A DNA stretch of 60,910 nucleotides from Gemmatimonadota bacterium (GTDB lineage Bacteria; Gemmatimonadota; Gemmatimonadetes; Gemmatimonadales; Gemmatimonadaceae): contig JAJTGR010000031.1 of assembly GCA_021299375.1 (NCBI GenBank), positions 1 to 60,910 of the forward strand. Reading direction: 5' to 3'. The notes under the pieces are model-generated. The model was not told where the DNA came from, searched no databases, and saw only the letters and a program-made list of their open reading frames with translations. This document shows, piece by piece, positions 37,764-48,204 of this stretch. A program made the translations under genes and the position numbers. The first letter of the stretch is position 1, and every line of letters begins with the position of its first letter.

Positions 37764-38195
37764 TCAGGACAGCAGTGGGTTCTCGTAGCGCAGCCCACGG
37801 AACCGCTGGAAGTCGCCATCCGCACTGTGCAGGGTGGCACCGCGTTCCACGCAGAGCGCGGCGAGGTGGGCATCGGTCACGAGGTTCGCGCCCCGCCCCG
37901 CATCCCCAAGCAGGCGTGACAGGATGGCCCGGTGGTCCGCCCCAGGCTCGATCAGCGTGACCACCGGTTGCCTGCACCACTCGTCGACATTCGCCATCGC
38001 TTCTTCGATGGAGAGCGGCGCACTGAGGATGCGACGATTGGTGACGAGCCGCAGAACCCCGAGGATGGTGACCCACGGCAAGCCGACTGGCTCGTGGCCG
38101 TTCAAGAGGTCGCGCCACCAGGCCAATGCACGAGGGTGATGCGGGCTGTCGGCATTCAACACGTATACCAGCAGGTTGACGTCGGGGACGATCAT
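37764..38195 (-). CDS. vapC: VapC-type PIN-domain toxin
   Basis: This PIN-domain ribonuclease has 143 residues. The conserved acids are Asp in MIVPDVNLLVYVLN, Glu in the following helix region (SIEEAMANVDEW or earlier) and Asp in NLVTDAHLAALCVERGATLHSAD. Its ATG overlaps the antitoxin stop by one base (TAATG). The family usually cuts tRNA or rRNA; the target here is unknown. Confidence 0.9.
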   Translation of the reverse strand: MIVPDVNLLVYVLNADSPHHPRALAWWRDLLNGHEPVGLPWVTILGVLRLVTNRRILSAPLSIEEAMANVDEWCRQPVVTLIEPGADHRAILSRLLGDAGRGANLVTDAHLAALCVERGATLHSADGDFQRFRGLRYENPLLS

Positions 38196-38461
38196 TACCT
38201 GCCCTCGTTCATCTTCCGCAGGATCTCCTCATCCTCGAGATCGTCCGCAATCCACCGGGCCTTGACCAGGTCGTAGCCCTCGCGGACGGCACCCATACGG
38301 TAGGTACGAGGCTCGTAGCGATGCTCGCGGGCGGGCTCCGGCTCGCGGAGCCCGCGAAGGATGACGCGATGCAGCATGGCCTTGAAGGACACGCCCTCCA
38401 GGTGCGCGGCGGTCCGCAGGCGCTCAAGCAGCGCCTCGTCGAGATCGATGGTGGTGCGCAT
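38195..38461 (-). CDS. vapB: VapB-type antitoxin (ribbon-helix-helix)
   Basis: This antitoxin has 88 residues. The N-terminus MRTTIDLDEALLERLRTAAH is a ribbon-helix-helix DNA-binding segment. The acidic C-terminal part (IADDLEDEEILRKMNEGR) should bind the toxin. It precedes vapC and likely represses its own promoter, which carries inverted repeats overlapping the -10 region. Confidence 0.88.
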   Translation of the reverse strand: MRTTIDLDEALLERLRTAAHLEGVSFKAMLHRVILRGLREPEPAREHRYEPRTYRMGAVREGYDLVKARWIADDLEDEEILRKMNEGR

Positions 38462-38499
38462 GAGTGATGCTACCGCATCATCCGATTGATGTCAACGCA
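38462..38499 (-). promoter_or_regulatory. vapBC promoter with overlapping operator
   Basis: On the minus strand TTGACA (38490-38495) and TAGCAT (38467-38472) are 17 nt apart, and the ATG follows 5 nt later. The inverted repeat tgatgc-tacc-gcatca (38465-38480) covers the -10 box and start site, and a second tgatg/gcatca pair lies around the -35 region. This fits VapBC autorepression. Confidence 0.72.
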
Positions 38500-38555
38500 T
38501 CACGCAGTCGGTGTCGGAGGCCGACGCCACAGGTCTAGCCCCGCCAGGTTCGCCG

Positions 38556-39305
38556 TCAGGCCGGCACCAGCACTACCCCCTGCCCCCGCACCAGTCGCAG
38601 CCGCGCCGCCGCATGCCCGTCGCGCACCGCGATCTCCAACAGGCCGCTGGAGCCGACCAGCGCGATCAGCTCTCCGGGAATTGCCTCCCCGTACGTGCGC
38701 ACGATACGCACACGCTGCCCCGCCACCTCGACGGTGCCGGTGTCGCGGGCGGCGAGGTTGGTGATGGCATTGCCGAAGCGGTCGATAGTGAGCAGTTCGC
38801 CGTGCAGCGACCCGTCGGCGGCGCGCCTGGGCTGCGGGGTGCGCAGCCGCACCGGGTCGTGCGGGGCGCCGAGCTGGTCGAGGGGAACACCGGCGGCCAG
38901 CTGCGCAGCGGCGGGAGCGAAGACGTCGCGGCCATGAAAGGTGGGCGACGCGCTGGCGTCGACACGCAGCGACACCACGTGAGCGTCGAGCGCGAAGAGC
39001 GACGGCGACAGCACACCGTTGTCGGGGCCCACGAGAAAACGCCCCTCACTCTCCACCGCCAGCGCCGCGCGCGAGGTGCCGACGCCCGGGTCCACCACGA
39101 TCATGTGCACCGTGCCCACGGGAAACCGCCGCCAGTAGCGCGCCACGGTGAGCCGCGCGAACGCCACATCCTGCGGCGGTACTTCGTGCGACAGGTCGAG
39201 CAGCGGCACCCATGGCGCCTGCGTGGTGAGCACGCCTTTCATTTCGGCGACGTACCCATCCGCGGTGCCGAAGTCGGTGAGCAGCGTGATGGCGGGAGCG
39301 GGCAT
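38556..39305 (-). CDS. SAM hydrolase/SAM hydroxide adenosyltransferase family (DUF62)
   Basis: This enzyme of 249 residues should cleave S-adenosylmethionine to adenosine and methionine. Signature parts are LLTDFGTADGYVAEMKGV, DPGVGTSRAALAVES, FLVGPDNGVLSPSL and FHGRDVFAPAAAQLA. The C-terminal domain has IDRFGNAITNL. The physiological role of the family is not settled. It lies 14 bp downstream of the MATE transporter gene in the same direction. Confidence 0.93.
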   Translation of the reverse strand: MPAPAITLLTDFGTADGYVAEMKGVLTTQAPWVPLLDLSHEVPPQDVAFARLTVARYWRRFPVGTVHMIVVDPGVGTSRAALAVESEGRFLVGPDNGVLSPSLFALDAHVVSLRVDASASPTFHGRDVFAPAAAQLAAGVPLDQLGAPHDPVRLRTPQPRRAADGSLHGELLTIDRFGNAITNLAARDTGTVEVAGQRVRIVRTYGEAIPGELIALVGSSGLLEIAVRDGHAAARLRLVRGQGVVLVPA

Positions 39306-39319
39306 CGGGATATTGTGCG

Positions 39320-40684
39320 CTACACGCGCACACTCCGCCACCGCCCCCATCCCCACAACACCATCATCACCACCCCGCGCGCCGACGCCGTCAGCGCCAG
39401 TGTCCACCACAGCCCCGTAGTGCCCCACTGCTGCGCGGCCCACGCGCCGACCGGCAAGCGCAACAGCGTGATGGCCGAGCTGCACAGCATCGGCACCAGC
39501 GTCCACCCGGCCCCGCCCATCGCGCTCTCCAGCACTACCTCGGCGCCCAGGAACAGCTGCGAGAACGCGGCAATGCGCAGATAGCGCGCCGCCTCGGCCA
39601 CCACCGCGGGATCGGTACTGAAAATGCCGGCCAGCTCCTCGGCGAAGAGCAGACTGGCCAGCGCCATGAGCGCGCCCACGGCACTCACCACGCCGGTGGC
39701 CACCCACCCGGCGCGCGCGGCGCGTGGCGTGTCGCCAGCGCCGATGCTCTGCCCCACGATGGCCGCGGTGGCGGCCCCCATGCCCACGCTCACCACGTAG
39801 ACCACGCTTTCGATGCGAAACCCGAGCCCCAGCGCCGCAAGCGCGGGCGTGCCGAACTGCGTGGTGATGCGCGTGAGCAGCACGTAGATGGCACTGAACG
39901 CCACACCCGTGAGCGCCGCCGGGGCGCCCACGCGCGCGATGCGCCCCACAATGTTCCAGCGCGGCATGGCCCAGGTGAGCATGCCGCGACGGCGCAGCAG
40001 CACGATGCCCGCCACACATCCGAGCCCGCGCGGAACGAGTGTGGCGAGCGCGGCGCCACGCACGCCGAGCGCCGGCACGGGCCCGACGCCGCGAATGAGC
40101 AGCGGGTCGAGGACGAGGCCAAGCACCGTGGTGACGGCCAGAATCTGCAGCGGCGTACGCGTGTCGCCCTTGCCGCGGAAGGTGGCATCGACGGCGAAGA
40201 AGCCGAAGATGAGCGGCATGCCGAGCAGATAGGTGCCCAGATACGCGCGCCCGATGTCGCTCACGGCCGCATCGGTGCCGAGCATGCGGAACAGCCAGCC
40301 GAAGGCAAACGGCGTGAGGACGACGACGCCGAGCCCCAGCAGCAGCGCGAGGATGAAGCCGTCGTTGCCCGTCAATGCGGCATCGGCGGGGCGACGTTCC
40401 CCATGGCGGCGGGCGACGACGGCATCGAGCCCGATGCTGACCATCTCGCCAATGGAAATGACGAGCCACACCCAGAAGATCGCGCCGGTGACGGCGGCGA
40501 GCGATTGCGCGCCGAGTGTGCGGCCGATCCAGAACGTGTCGACGTTGTGAAAGGCCGTCATCAGCAGGTTTGCGATGACGGCCGGGAGCGCCACGCGGCG
40601 AATCGTGACGGCGAGCGGTTCGCCGACGAGTTCGCCGCGTGGGGCCTGGTCCTGCGATGTCAGATCAGCCGTAGCGTTCGACAA
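39320..40684 (-). CDS. MATE-family efflux transporter
   Basis: This multidrug/toxin extrusion-type antiporter has 454 residues and about 12 membrane segments. Typical parts are VALPAVIANLLMTAFHNVDT at helix 1, FWIGRTLGAQSLAAVTG and YLGTYLLGMPLIFGFFAVDA. The substrate is unknown. It overlaps the end of the Mrp-like gene by 20 bp, so it is probably cotranscribed with it and with the SAM hydrolase gene. Confidence 0.93.
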   Translation of the reverse strand: MSNATADLTSQDQAPRGELVGEPLAVTIRRVALPAVIANLLMTAFHNVDTFWIGRTLGAQSLAAVTGAIFWVWLVISIGEMVSIGLDAVVARRHGERRPADAALTGNDGFILALLLGLGVVVLTPFAFGWLFRMLGTDAAVSDIGRAYLGTYLLGMPLIFGFFAVDATFRGKGDTRTPLQILAVTTVLGLVLDPLLIRGVGPVPALGVRGAALATLVPRGLGCVAGIVLLRRRGMLTWAMPRWNIVGRIARVGAPAALTGVAFSAIYVLLTRITTQFGTPALAALGLGFRIESVVYVVSVGMGAATAAIVGQSIGAGDTPRAARAGWVATGVVSAVGALMALASLLFAEELAGIFSTDPAVVAEAARYLRIAAFSQLFLGAEVVLESAMGGAGWTLVPMLCSSAITLLRLPVGAWAAQQWGTTGLWWTLALTASARGVVMMVLWGWGRWRSVRV

Positions 40685-41807
40685 GCCGTTCCATCACGCG
40701 CTGCGCTACCGCCTCGATGGCCTTGGCGGCCTTCGACTCCGGCTCGGCAGCCACGATGGGGCGCCCGGTGTCTCCGCCTTCCTGGATGCGCGGATCGATG
40801 GGCACCTGCCCCAGCAACGGCAGATCGCATTCCTGGGCCAGGCGCTCACCGCCGCCGCTGCCGAAGAGTGCAATGGGCTTGCCCGTTTCCGGGTTCTCGA
40901 AGTACGACATGTTCTCCACGATGCCCAGCACCGGCACGGCGGTGCGCTCGAACATCTTCACGCCCCGCAGCGCATCGCCTACCGCCACCTGCTGCGGCGT
41001 GGTGACGATGACCGCGCCGTGCACCTGCGTGGCCTGCACGAGCGACAGCTGCGCGTCGCCGGTGCCCGGCGGCATGTCGACGAGGAAGTAGTCGAGCTGG
41101 CCCCAGTTCACGTCACGCAGGAACTGCGTGATGATCTTCATGACGATGGGGCCGCGCCAGATCGCCGGCTGGTCCTTCTCGATGAGGAAGCCGATCGAGA
41201 TGACCTTGATGCCGTAGGCCTCGAGCGGGATGATCTTTTCGTCGCGCACGGCGGGGGCCGCGTCGACGCCGAGCATGAGCGGCAGGTTGGGGCCGTAGAT
41301 GTCGGCGTCCATGATGCCCACGCGCTTGCCGGCCTTGGCGAGGGCGAGGGCGAGGTTCACGGCCACGGTGCTCTTGCCCACGCCGCCCTTGCCCGACGAG
41401 ATGGCGAGGATGCGGCCGAGGTTGGGATACTGGACCGGATCGGGGACCTTGGGCGGCGCCTTGGCGGGGGCGGCGTCCATGACGGGGAGCGCGCGACCGG
41501 CGCCGGGGGCCTTGGGCTGGTTCATGGCAGGGGTGGGCGAGGGTCGTGCCGGAGTGGGCTCGGATTGCGCGGGGTCGCGCACATCGACGCGGACGTCGGT
41601 GACGCCGGCGAGCGCCTCGACGGCCTGGCGGACGTCGCGCACGAGGGTGGCGTCGTCCTCGGGGGCGAGGAGGAGCGTGAGGCGGACCTTGCCGTCGACG
41701 GTGGTGGCGATGTCTCGGACCTGGTCGGCGGCCACGACATCGGCGCCGGTGCGCGGGTTGCGGACCGCGGCGAGGGCGCCGGTGATCCGTTCCATGAGAG
41801 GCTGCAT
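40665..41807 (-). CDS. Mrp/ApbC-family ATPase lacking the CxxC motif
   Basis: This P-loop ATPase of 380 residues belongs to a family that carries Fe-S clusters. The N-terminal ~90 residues form a MIP18/DUF59-like domain. The deviant Walker A is SSGKGGVGKSTVAVNLA, followed by VGIMDADIYGPNLPLMLG and VDMPPGTGDAQL. The family's CxxC after NMSYF is missing: the sequence is MSYFENPETGKPIALFG, with no cysteine. Cluster bridging in the usual way is therefore unlikely. A -10-like TAACTT lies at 41841-41846 on the minus strand, about 34 nt before the ATG. Confidence 0.9.
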   Translation of the reverse strand: MQPLMERITGALAAVRNPRTGADVVAADQVRDIATTVDGKVRLTLLLAPEDDATLVRDVRQAVEALAGVTDVRVDVRDPAQSEPTPARPSPTPAMNQPKAPGAGRALPVMDAAPAKAPPKVPDPVQYPNLGRILAISSGKGGVGKSTVAVNLALALAKAGKRVGIMDADIYGPNLPLMLGVDAAPAVRDEKIIPLEAYGIKVISIGFLIEKDQPAIWRGPIVMKIITQFLRDVNWGQLDYFLVDMPPGTGDAQLSLVQATQVHGAVIVTTPQQVAVGDALRGVKMFERTAVPVLGIVENMSYFENPETGKPIALFGSGGGERLAQECDLPLLGQVPIDPRIQEGGDTGRPIVAAEPESKAAKAIEAVAQRVMERLVERYG

Positions 41808-42036
41808 AGGGAAGTAATCGGTTCGGGAATACGCGTCGGAAAGTTAGGCGGGCATGGAATGCGTTGGAATGGCCCTGCCGGCATGATTGTGATGACAGCC
41901 CGCTGACCGGCCGGTGCTATGGTAGCCCTGTCGCGCGGCGCCCTGGGGGAGTGTGTCCCGGTGGCACCGCCGGCCGGCGGCGCAGCACCGAGGCTGCGCC
42001 CCACTTCACGGATAGATGCAGAAGCAGGAGGCAATC

Positions 42037-42408
42037 ATGTCGACGAAGATCTCGCGCCTGGCGACGGGCGTATTCGCGGTGCTGATGGGGGTGGCGGTGA
42101 TGAGCGTGTCGACGGCGTGGGCAGCGGACTTCTCGGAGGACTTCGAGGATCCGATCTCGACCACGTGTGGCGCGGGCACCGTCGAGCCGTGTGCACAGAA
42201 GCCCATCACGGAGTGCAGCTGGGAATTCTCGTTCTCGCTCAACCCCAAGGACAAGAACTTCGGCATCACCATCAAGAAGACCAACTGCGTCGTGGTCGGT
42301 CACGTACCGATCTACAAGAATCAGACCCACAACTCGGCGCTGAGTCGCTCGTGCGATTACCTGGCGCCGTTCATGGGGATGCCGGCTGGCTCCGGTTGCT
42401 CTGACTGA
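42037..42408 (+). CDS. Small exported cysteine-containing protein
   Basis: This protein of 123 residues has a clear signal peptide (LATGVFAVLMGVAVMSVSTAWA) and a short mature part with six cysteines. I do not recognise it. The mature region contains an aromatic/charged segment (CSWEFSFSLNPKDKNFGITI). AGGAGG lies 7 nt before the ATG at 42037, which decides the start; an earlier ATG at 42016 is less likely. It is followed after 8 bp by an exported thioredoxin-like protein and then a propeller-like protein, a three-gene exported cassette. Confidence 0.75.
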   Translation: MSTKISRLATGVFAVLMGVAVMSVSTAWAADFSEDFEDPISTTCGAGTVEPCAQKPITECSWEFSFSLNPKDKNFGITIKKTNCVVVGHVPIYKNQTHNSALSRSCDYLAPFMGMPAGSGCSD

Positions 42409-42416
42409 GCCCCAGC

Positions 42417-42938
42417 GTGCGCCGACTTCTCAGCTTGTTCGGCGCCGCCCTCGCCTTGCTGCTCGCGGGAGCCTTTCTGGACTCGGCGCGAGCAGCAACG
42501 CGCGGTGCACGGCGCGGTGACCTCCGCGAGGCGCTGCAGGCGCACACCCTCCCCTTTCTGCCGGGTACGCCGGTGCAGGCGGCCGTGATTCTGCAACGGC
42601 ACGATTGCACGGGCAATCTCCGCCTCTTCGACCTGCTGAACCGCGAGGATATCCGCCCCCGCCTGCGGACGGCAGTGATCTGGTACGCCGGCGATCACGG
42701 AGACAGCACCCGCATTCGCCCCCTGCTGCCGCCCTGGACGACACGCGTGACGTTGCGGCCCGTGCCTCGGCCGGTCCTCGCCGAACTGCGGCGCCTCGGG
42801 CACACGCAAACGCCAATACTCGTGGTGCTCGACCAGGACGGTCGCATCCGTTTCACCACCCAGAGTGCGCGCACCCCACGCGAGTTCGCCGGACTGCGTC
42901 GCATCGTCGAAGGGCTCACCTGGATCGAGGAGTTGTGA
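42417..42938 (+). CDS. Exported thioredoxin-fold-like protein
   Basis: This protein of 173 residues starts with GTG (42417) and a signal peptide or anchor (LLSLFGAALALLLAGAFLDS). The C-terminal part GHTQTPILVVLDQDGRIRFTT has the cis-Pro region and following strand of thioredoxin folds. The active-site CxxC is absent; a single Cys sits in RHDCTGN. The role may be binding or transfer of electrons, but this is inference. It is the middle gene of the exported cassette and lies 2 bp before the propeller gene. Confidence 0.68.
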   Translation: MRRLLSLFGAALALLLAGAFLDSARAATRGARRGDLREALQAHTLPFLPGTPVQAAVILQRHDCTGNLRLFDLLNREDIRPRLRTAVIWYAGDHGDSTRIRPLLPPWTTRVTLRPVPRPVLAELRRLGHTQTPILVVLDQDGRIRFTTQSARTPREFAGLRRIVEGLTWIEEL

Positions 42939-42940
42939 AC

Positions 42941-44083
42941 ATGCGCCTGCCACCGCCTGGCCTCCTGTTGCTCACCCTGCTGCTTGCCCCCTGCGCCGCC
43001 AGTGCGCAGCCGCTGCGCACGTTCGCACCAGACTCCCTCTGGCGCCGGCTGTGGGTCGTGGGAGTCGATTCCACGGCCGACACCTTCGTCGAACCACGGC
43101 GCGTGGTGGCCAATCGCGAGGTTGTCACCGTGCTCGACCTCGGTTCGCGCGAAGTGCGCGCGTTCGATCCGAACACCGGCGCGGCGCGATTCACCCTCCT
43201 GCCCAAGGGCGTAGGGCCAGGGGAGTTCCGGAAGCCATCCCTCATCGCGGCCACCCAGACCGGCGTGGCGGTGCTCGATCAGGCGGCGTCGCGCCTTACG
43301 GCCTACACCAGCCGTGGCGTACCGGCCTGGGACGCGCCGGTGCCGAACGCGTTCGACATCGGCGGACTGTGCATTCCCGACCCACGCCGCTTCATGCTGC
43401 AGTACCGCCGACGCGATTCGAGCCTGGTTGAGTTCGACACGAGCGGCCGTCACCTCCGGGTGCACCGTATTCCCTGGACAGCACCACGTCCCGCCGAGGT
43501 GGGCTTCGCTCATGAGGCGCATGTCAGCGGACCGTCTGCCAGCGGCCGGTGCCTCGTCGCCCCGATCTTCGGGCGCGAATGGGCCAGTGTCGCGACGGCC
43601 GCCGGACAGCGCGACTTCGTGCACGCCTACCGCGAGGCCGGGAGCGAGCCAGTCATGAAGACCTCGGAGAAGATCCTCGACCGATCGTGGGACAAGGTCA
43701 TCGTCGAGACTACGAACACCACCGACAAGCCCCCAATCGCCCAAGGCGCCCTGGTCCATCGGGACACGGCCATCGTGTATGCGTGGCGAACGCAGCAGTT
43801 CCCCTATCGCACCCTCGACTACTACGAGATCACGACTGGGCGGTACCTCTTCAGCCGCAAGTTGCCGTTTCTCGTGCAGTCACTGGCCATCGGCGACGAC
43901 GGAACGTTTTTCGCTACTATCATCACCGAAAAAGAACAGGCACTCATTGCCATGCGGCCCGAGCGCCTGCCTGCCACCACACGGCCTGCCAAAGGCGGCA
44001 CTACCCCAGCACTGCCGCGCCGCGCAGGAACTCCCGGGCGTCCGCCAGCACCTGTGCCTGCACCTCCTCCAGCCCACCCGTAA
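42941..44083 (+). CDS. Exported six-bladed beta-propeller-like protein
   Basis: This secreted protein of 380 residues has a signal peptide (PPGLLLLTLLLAPCAASAQP). The mature part has repeated beta strands such as VVTVLDLGSREVRAFDPNTG, LLPKGVGPGEFRKPSLIA and GVAVLDQAASRLTAYTSRG, a pattern of NHL/6-bladed propellers. The Pro-rich tail (PPAPVPAPPPAHP) is encoded antisense to the end of the DHH gene over 83 bp. It closes the exported cassette. A role in sensing or binding outside the cytoplasm is likely but unproven. Confidence 0.72.
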   Translation: MRLPPPGLLLLTLLLAPCAASAQPLRTFAPDSLWRRLWVVGVDSTADTFVEPRRVVANREVVTVLDLGSREVRAFDPNTGAARFTLLPKGVGPGEFRKPSLIAATQTGVAVLDQAASRLTAYTSRGVPAWDAPVPNAFDIGGLCIPDPRRFMLQYRRRDSSLVEFDTSGRHLRVHRIPWTAPRPAEVGFAHEAHVSGPSASGRCLVAPIFGREWASVATAAGQRDFVHAYREAGSEPVMKTSEKILDRSWDKVIVETTNTTDKPPIAQGALVHRDTAIVYAWRTQQFPYRTLDYYEITTGRYLFSRKLPFLVQSLAIGDDGTFFATIITEKEQALIAMRPERLPATTRPAKGGTTPALPRRAGTPGRPPAPVPAPPPAHP

Positions 44084-45044
44084 GCATGGCGCCCGACGCC
44101 TTGGCGTGGCCACCGCCGCCATACCGGCTCGCCAACTGCTGAACGTTCACGTCACCCGTACTGCGAAAGCTTACCTTGACCTTGCCGTACCCGAGGTCGC
44201 GAAAAAAGACCGCCAAGCGAGTGCCGGCGATGCTGCGGGGGTGTTCGACAATCCCGTCGAGTTCCTCGGAGGTGACATCAAATCGGTCCATGACATCGGC
44301 CGCCACAGAAATGTGCGAGAGCCCGAGCTCGGGCTCCGTCTGCAGACTGCCCAAGGCCTCCCGCAGCAACCGCAGGCGCCCCACGCTCACTTGGGCGTAG
44401 ATGCGGCGGTACATCTCCTCCGGGTTCACCCCCGCGGCCAGCAAGGCCGCCGCAATGGCGTGTGCCCGCGGCGACGTGTTGCTGAAGCGGAAGCTGCCGG
44501 TATCGGTGAGGATCGCCGCGTACAGCGACTGCGCGATGGCCGGGGTAATCTCCAATCCCAGTGTCACGGCGATGTCATACACCAGCTCACCCGTGGCGCA
44601 CGCGCGCGTACTGGCGATGGTGAGCCCCCCCACCGGTTCGTCGCCCGGCAGGTGGTGATCGATGACCGAGACCGGCACCTCGAGCGCCCGCACCGCCTCT
44701 GCGAGCTGGCCGAGGCGCCGGCGGTCGTTGATGTCGAGCACCACCAGCGCATCGATGCCCGCGAGCCCGGCGGCCCCCTTGGCACTCAGGTCCACCACGT
44801 CGTTGCCCAGCAGGAACGCGAACATCGTCGGCCACGGCGTGGGGTTGACGATGCGGCACCGAATGCCGCACTGGGCCAGCAGCCGCGCGAGCGCGCTCTC
44901 GGAGCCGCACCCGTCGCCGTCAGCATTGATGTGCGTGGACAGCGCCACCGTCATGCCTGGCCGCAGGGACGCGAACCAGGCACGGATGGCCGCCTGGCGA
45001 TCGGCCGACGCGCTCACCAAGCCGTCGACGACGAGTGCCGTCAT
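44001..45044 (-). CDS. DHH/DHHA1 phosphoesterase (NrnA-like)
   Basis: This enzyme of 347 residues resembles bifunctional oligoribonuclease/PAP phosphatases. The motifs are STHINADGDGCGSE, LVVLDINDRR, IDHHLPGDEP and TDTGSFRFSNTS, completing the DHH domain. The DHHA1 end has SRYGGGGHAKASGAM. It should degrade nanoRNA and/or 3'-phosphoadenosine 5'-phosphate. The ATG overlaps the permease stop (ATGA). The 3' end overlaps the propeller gene on the other strand. Confidence 0.92.
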   Translation of the reverse strand: MTALVVDGLVSASADRQAAIRAWFASLRPGMTVALSTHINADGDGCGSESALARLLAQCGIRCRIVNPTPWPTMFAFLLGNDVVDLSAKGAAGLAGIDALVVLDINDRRRLGQLAEAVRALEVPVSVIDHHLPGDEPVGGLTIASTRACATGELVYDIAVTLGLEITPAIAQSLYAAILTDTGSFRFSNTSPRAHAIAAALLAAGVNPEEMYRRIYAQVSVGRLRLLREALGSLQTEPELGLSHISVAADVMDRFDVTSEELDGIVEHPRSIAGTRLAVFFRDLGYGKVKVSFRSTGDVNVQQLASRYGGGGHAKASGAMLTGGLEEVQAQVLADAREFLRGAAVLG

Positions 45045-46612
45045 CGCCCCTGCTGTTCCTGCTGGCCGATCGTGGAGTTCCGCATGCCGTACACGAAGTA
45101 GATGGTCATGCCGATCGCCGTCCAGGCGGCCAGCAATTGCCACGTGAGCTTCGGAAGCAGGTACATCATGTACAGGGTCGCGCCGGCCCCGAGGATGGGC
45201 ACGAGCGGGACAAGGGGAGTCCGGAACGGCCGCGTGAGTTCCGGCGAGCGCAAGCGCAGCACCCACACACCGATGCACACCGTGGCGAACGCCGCCAGAG
45301 TGCCGCCCGACACCAGCTCGCCGAGCAGGCCGAGCGGGAAGAAGCCGGCAATCACGACGGCGATGATCCCCACGATCCACGTGGACGCGGCGGGCGTCTG
45401 ATACGTGGGGTGCACCCTGCTGAAGATCTTCGGCAGCAGCCCGTCACGCGACATGGTGTAGAAAATGCGCGGCTGGCCCATGAGCATGACCAGCACCACC
45501 GACGACAGACCGGCGACGGCACCGATGTTCACGAGGTACTCGAGCCACTTGAGCTGCGGCACCGCCTCGAGCGCGGCCGACACCGGATGCGCCACGCCCA
45601 GCGCCGTGTAGGGCGCGAGACCAGTCATGACCAGCGACATGAGGATGTACAGCACCGTGCAGATGAGCAGCGACGCGATCATCCCGATGGGCAGGTCGCG
45701 CTGCGGGTTCTTGGCCTCCTGCGCGGCGGTGGAGACGGCGTCGAATCCGATATAGGAGAAGAACACCACCGGCGCCGCGCGCAGCACACCAGCCACGCCG
45801 TACTTCGTGCTGCCATCCGGGTTGGTGACCATCTCCGGGATGAACGGCGTCCAGTTGTCGGTGTTGACATACATGAAGCCGAAGCCGATCACCAGCAGCA
45901 CGATGATCATCTTGATGGCCACCACGATGTTGTTGAAGGTGGCCGACTCCTGCACCCCACGCACCAGCAGGAACGTGAGGGCGAGGATGAGCAGCACCGC
46001 CGGCAGGTTGATCAGGCCATTAACCACCTCACCGCCGCCGGCGAGACACGCCTCGCGGGTGGCATAGGCGGCCGAGGTCGCGGCATCGACGAGCGCGACC
46101 CCGGAGGTGGGGTCCACGCAGGTGAACGCGCGCACGACTTCATGCCCGTTCACCACAGTCAACGGCGCCGACGCGAACGCCGCCGGGATATGCACCCCGA
46201 CCGACGCCAGCATGGCGCTGAAGTAGCCCGACCAGCCCACCGACACCGTGGCCGCGGCGAACAGGTACTCGAGCACGAGGTTCCAGCCGATGAACCACGC
46301 CACGCCCTCACCCATGGTCGCGTAGCTGTACGTGTATGCCGAACCCGCGATGGGAATCATCGAGGCGAATTCGGCGTAGCACAGCCCGGCGAACAGGCAG
46401 GCGAGGCCGGCCAGCACGAACGACAGGGAGACGCCGGGACCGGCAAAGTTGGCAGCGGCCGTGCCCGTGAGCACGAAGATGCCGGCGCCGATGATGGCGC
46501 CGATGCCGAGCATCGTCAGGTTGAGGGCGCCGAGGGAGCGCTTGAGACCGCCCTCCGCACTGTCCGCCTGCGCGCGAAGCTCAACGATCGATTTCTTGGA
46601 CCAGAGACCCAT
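45041..46612 (-). CDS. APC-family amino acid permease (CAT-like)
   Basis: This inner-membrane transporter has 523 residues and about 12-14 helices. The N-terminal LGALNLTMLGIGAIIGAGIFVL and YAEFASMIPIAGSAYTYSYA, plus FFSYIGFDAVSTAAQEAKNPQRD, match cationic amino-acid-transporter-like (YfnA-type) permeases. The substrate is unknown. It lies 14 bp after guaB and overlaps the DHH gene start. Confidence 0.94.
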   Translation of the reverse strand: MGLWSKKSIVELRAQADSAEGGLKRSLGALNLTMLGIGAIIGAGIFVLTGTAAANFAGPGVSLSFVLAGLACLFAGLCYAEFASMIPIAGSAYTYSYATMGEGVAWFIGWNLVLEYLFAAATVSVGWSGYFSAMLASVGVHIPAAFASAPLTVVNGHEVVRAFTCVDPTSGVALVDAATSAAYATREACLAGGGEVVNGLINLPAVLLILALTFLLVRGVQESATFNNIVVAIKMIIVLLVIGFGFMYVNTDNWTPFIPEMVTNPDGSTKYGVAGVLRAAPVVFFSYIGFDAVSTAAQEAKNPQRDLPIGMIASLLICTVLYILMSLVMTGLAPYTALGVAHPVSAALEAVPQLKWLEYLVNIGAVAGLSSVVLVMLMGQPRIFYTMSRDGLLPKIFSRVHPTYQTPAASTWIVGIIAVVIAGFFPLGLLGELVSGGTLAAFATVCIGVWVLRLRSPELTRPFRTPLVPLVPILGAGATLYMMYLLPKLTWQLLAAWTAIGMTIYFVYGMRNSTIGQQEQQGR

Positions 46613-46626
46613 GTGTCAGCGAGTGG

Positions 46627-48204
<1,578 letters not shown>

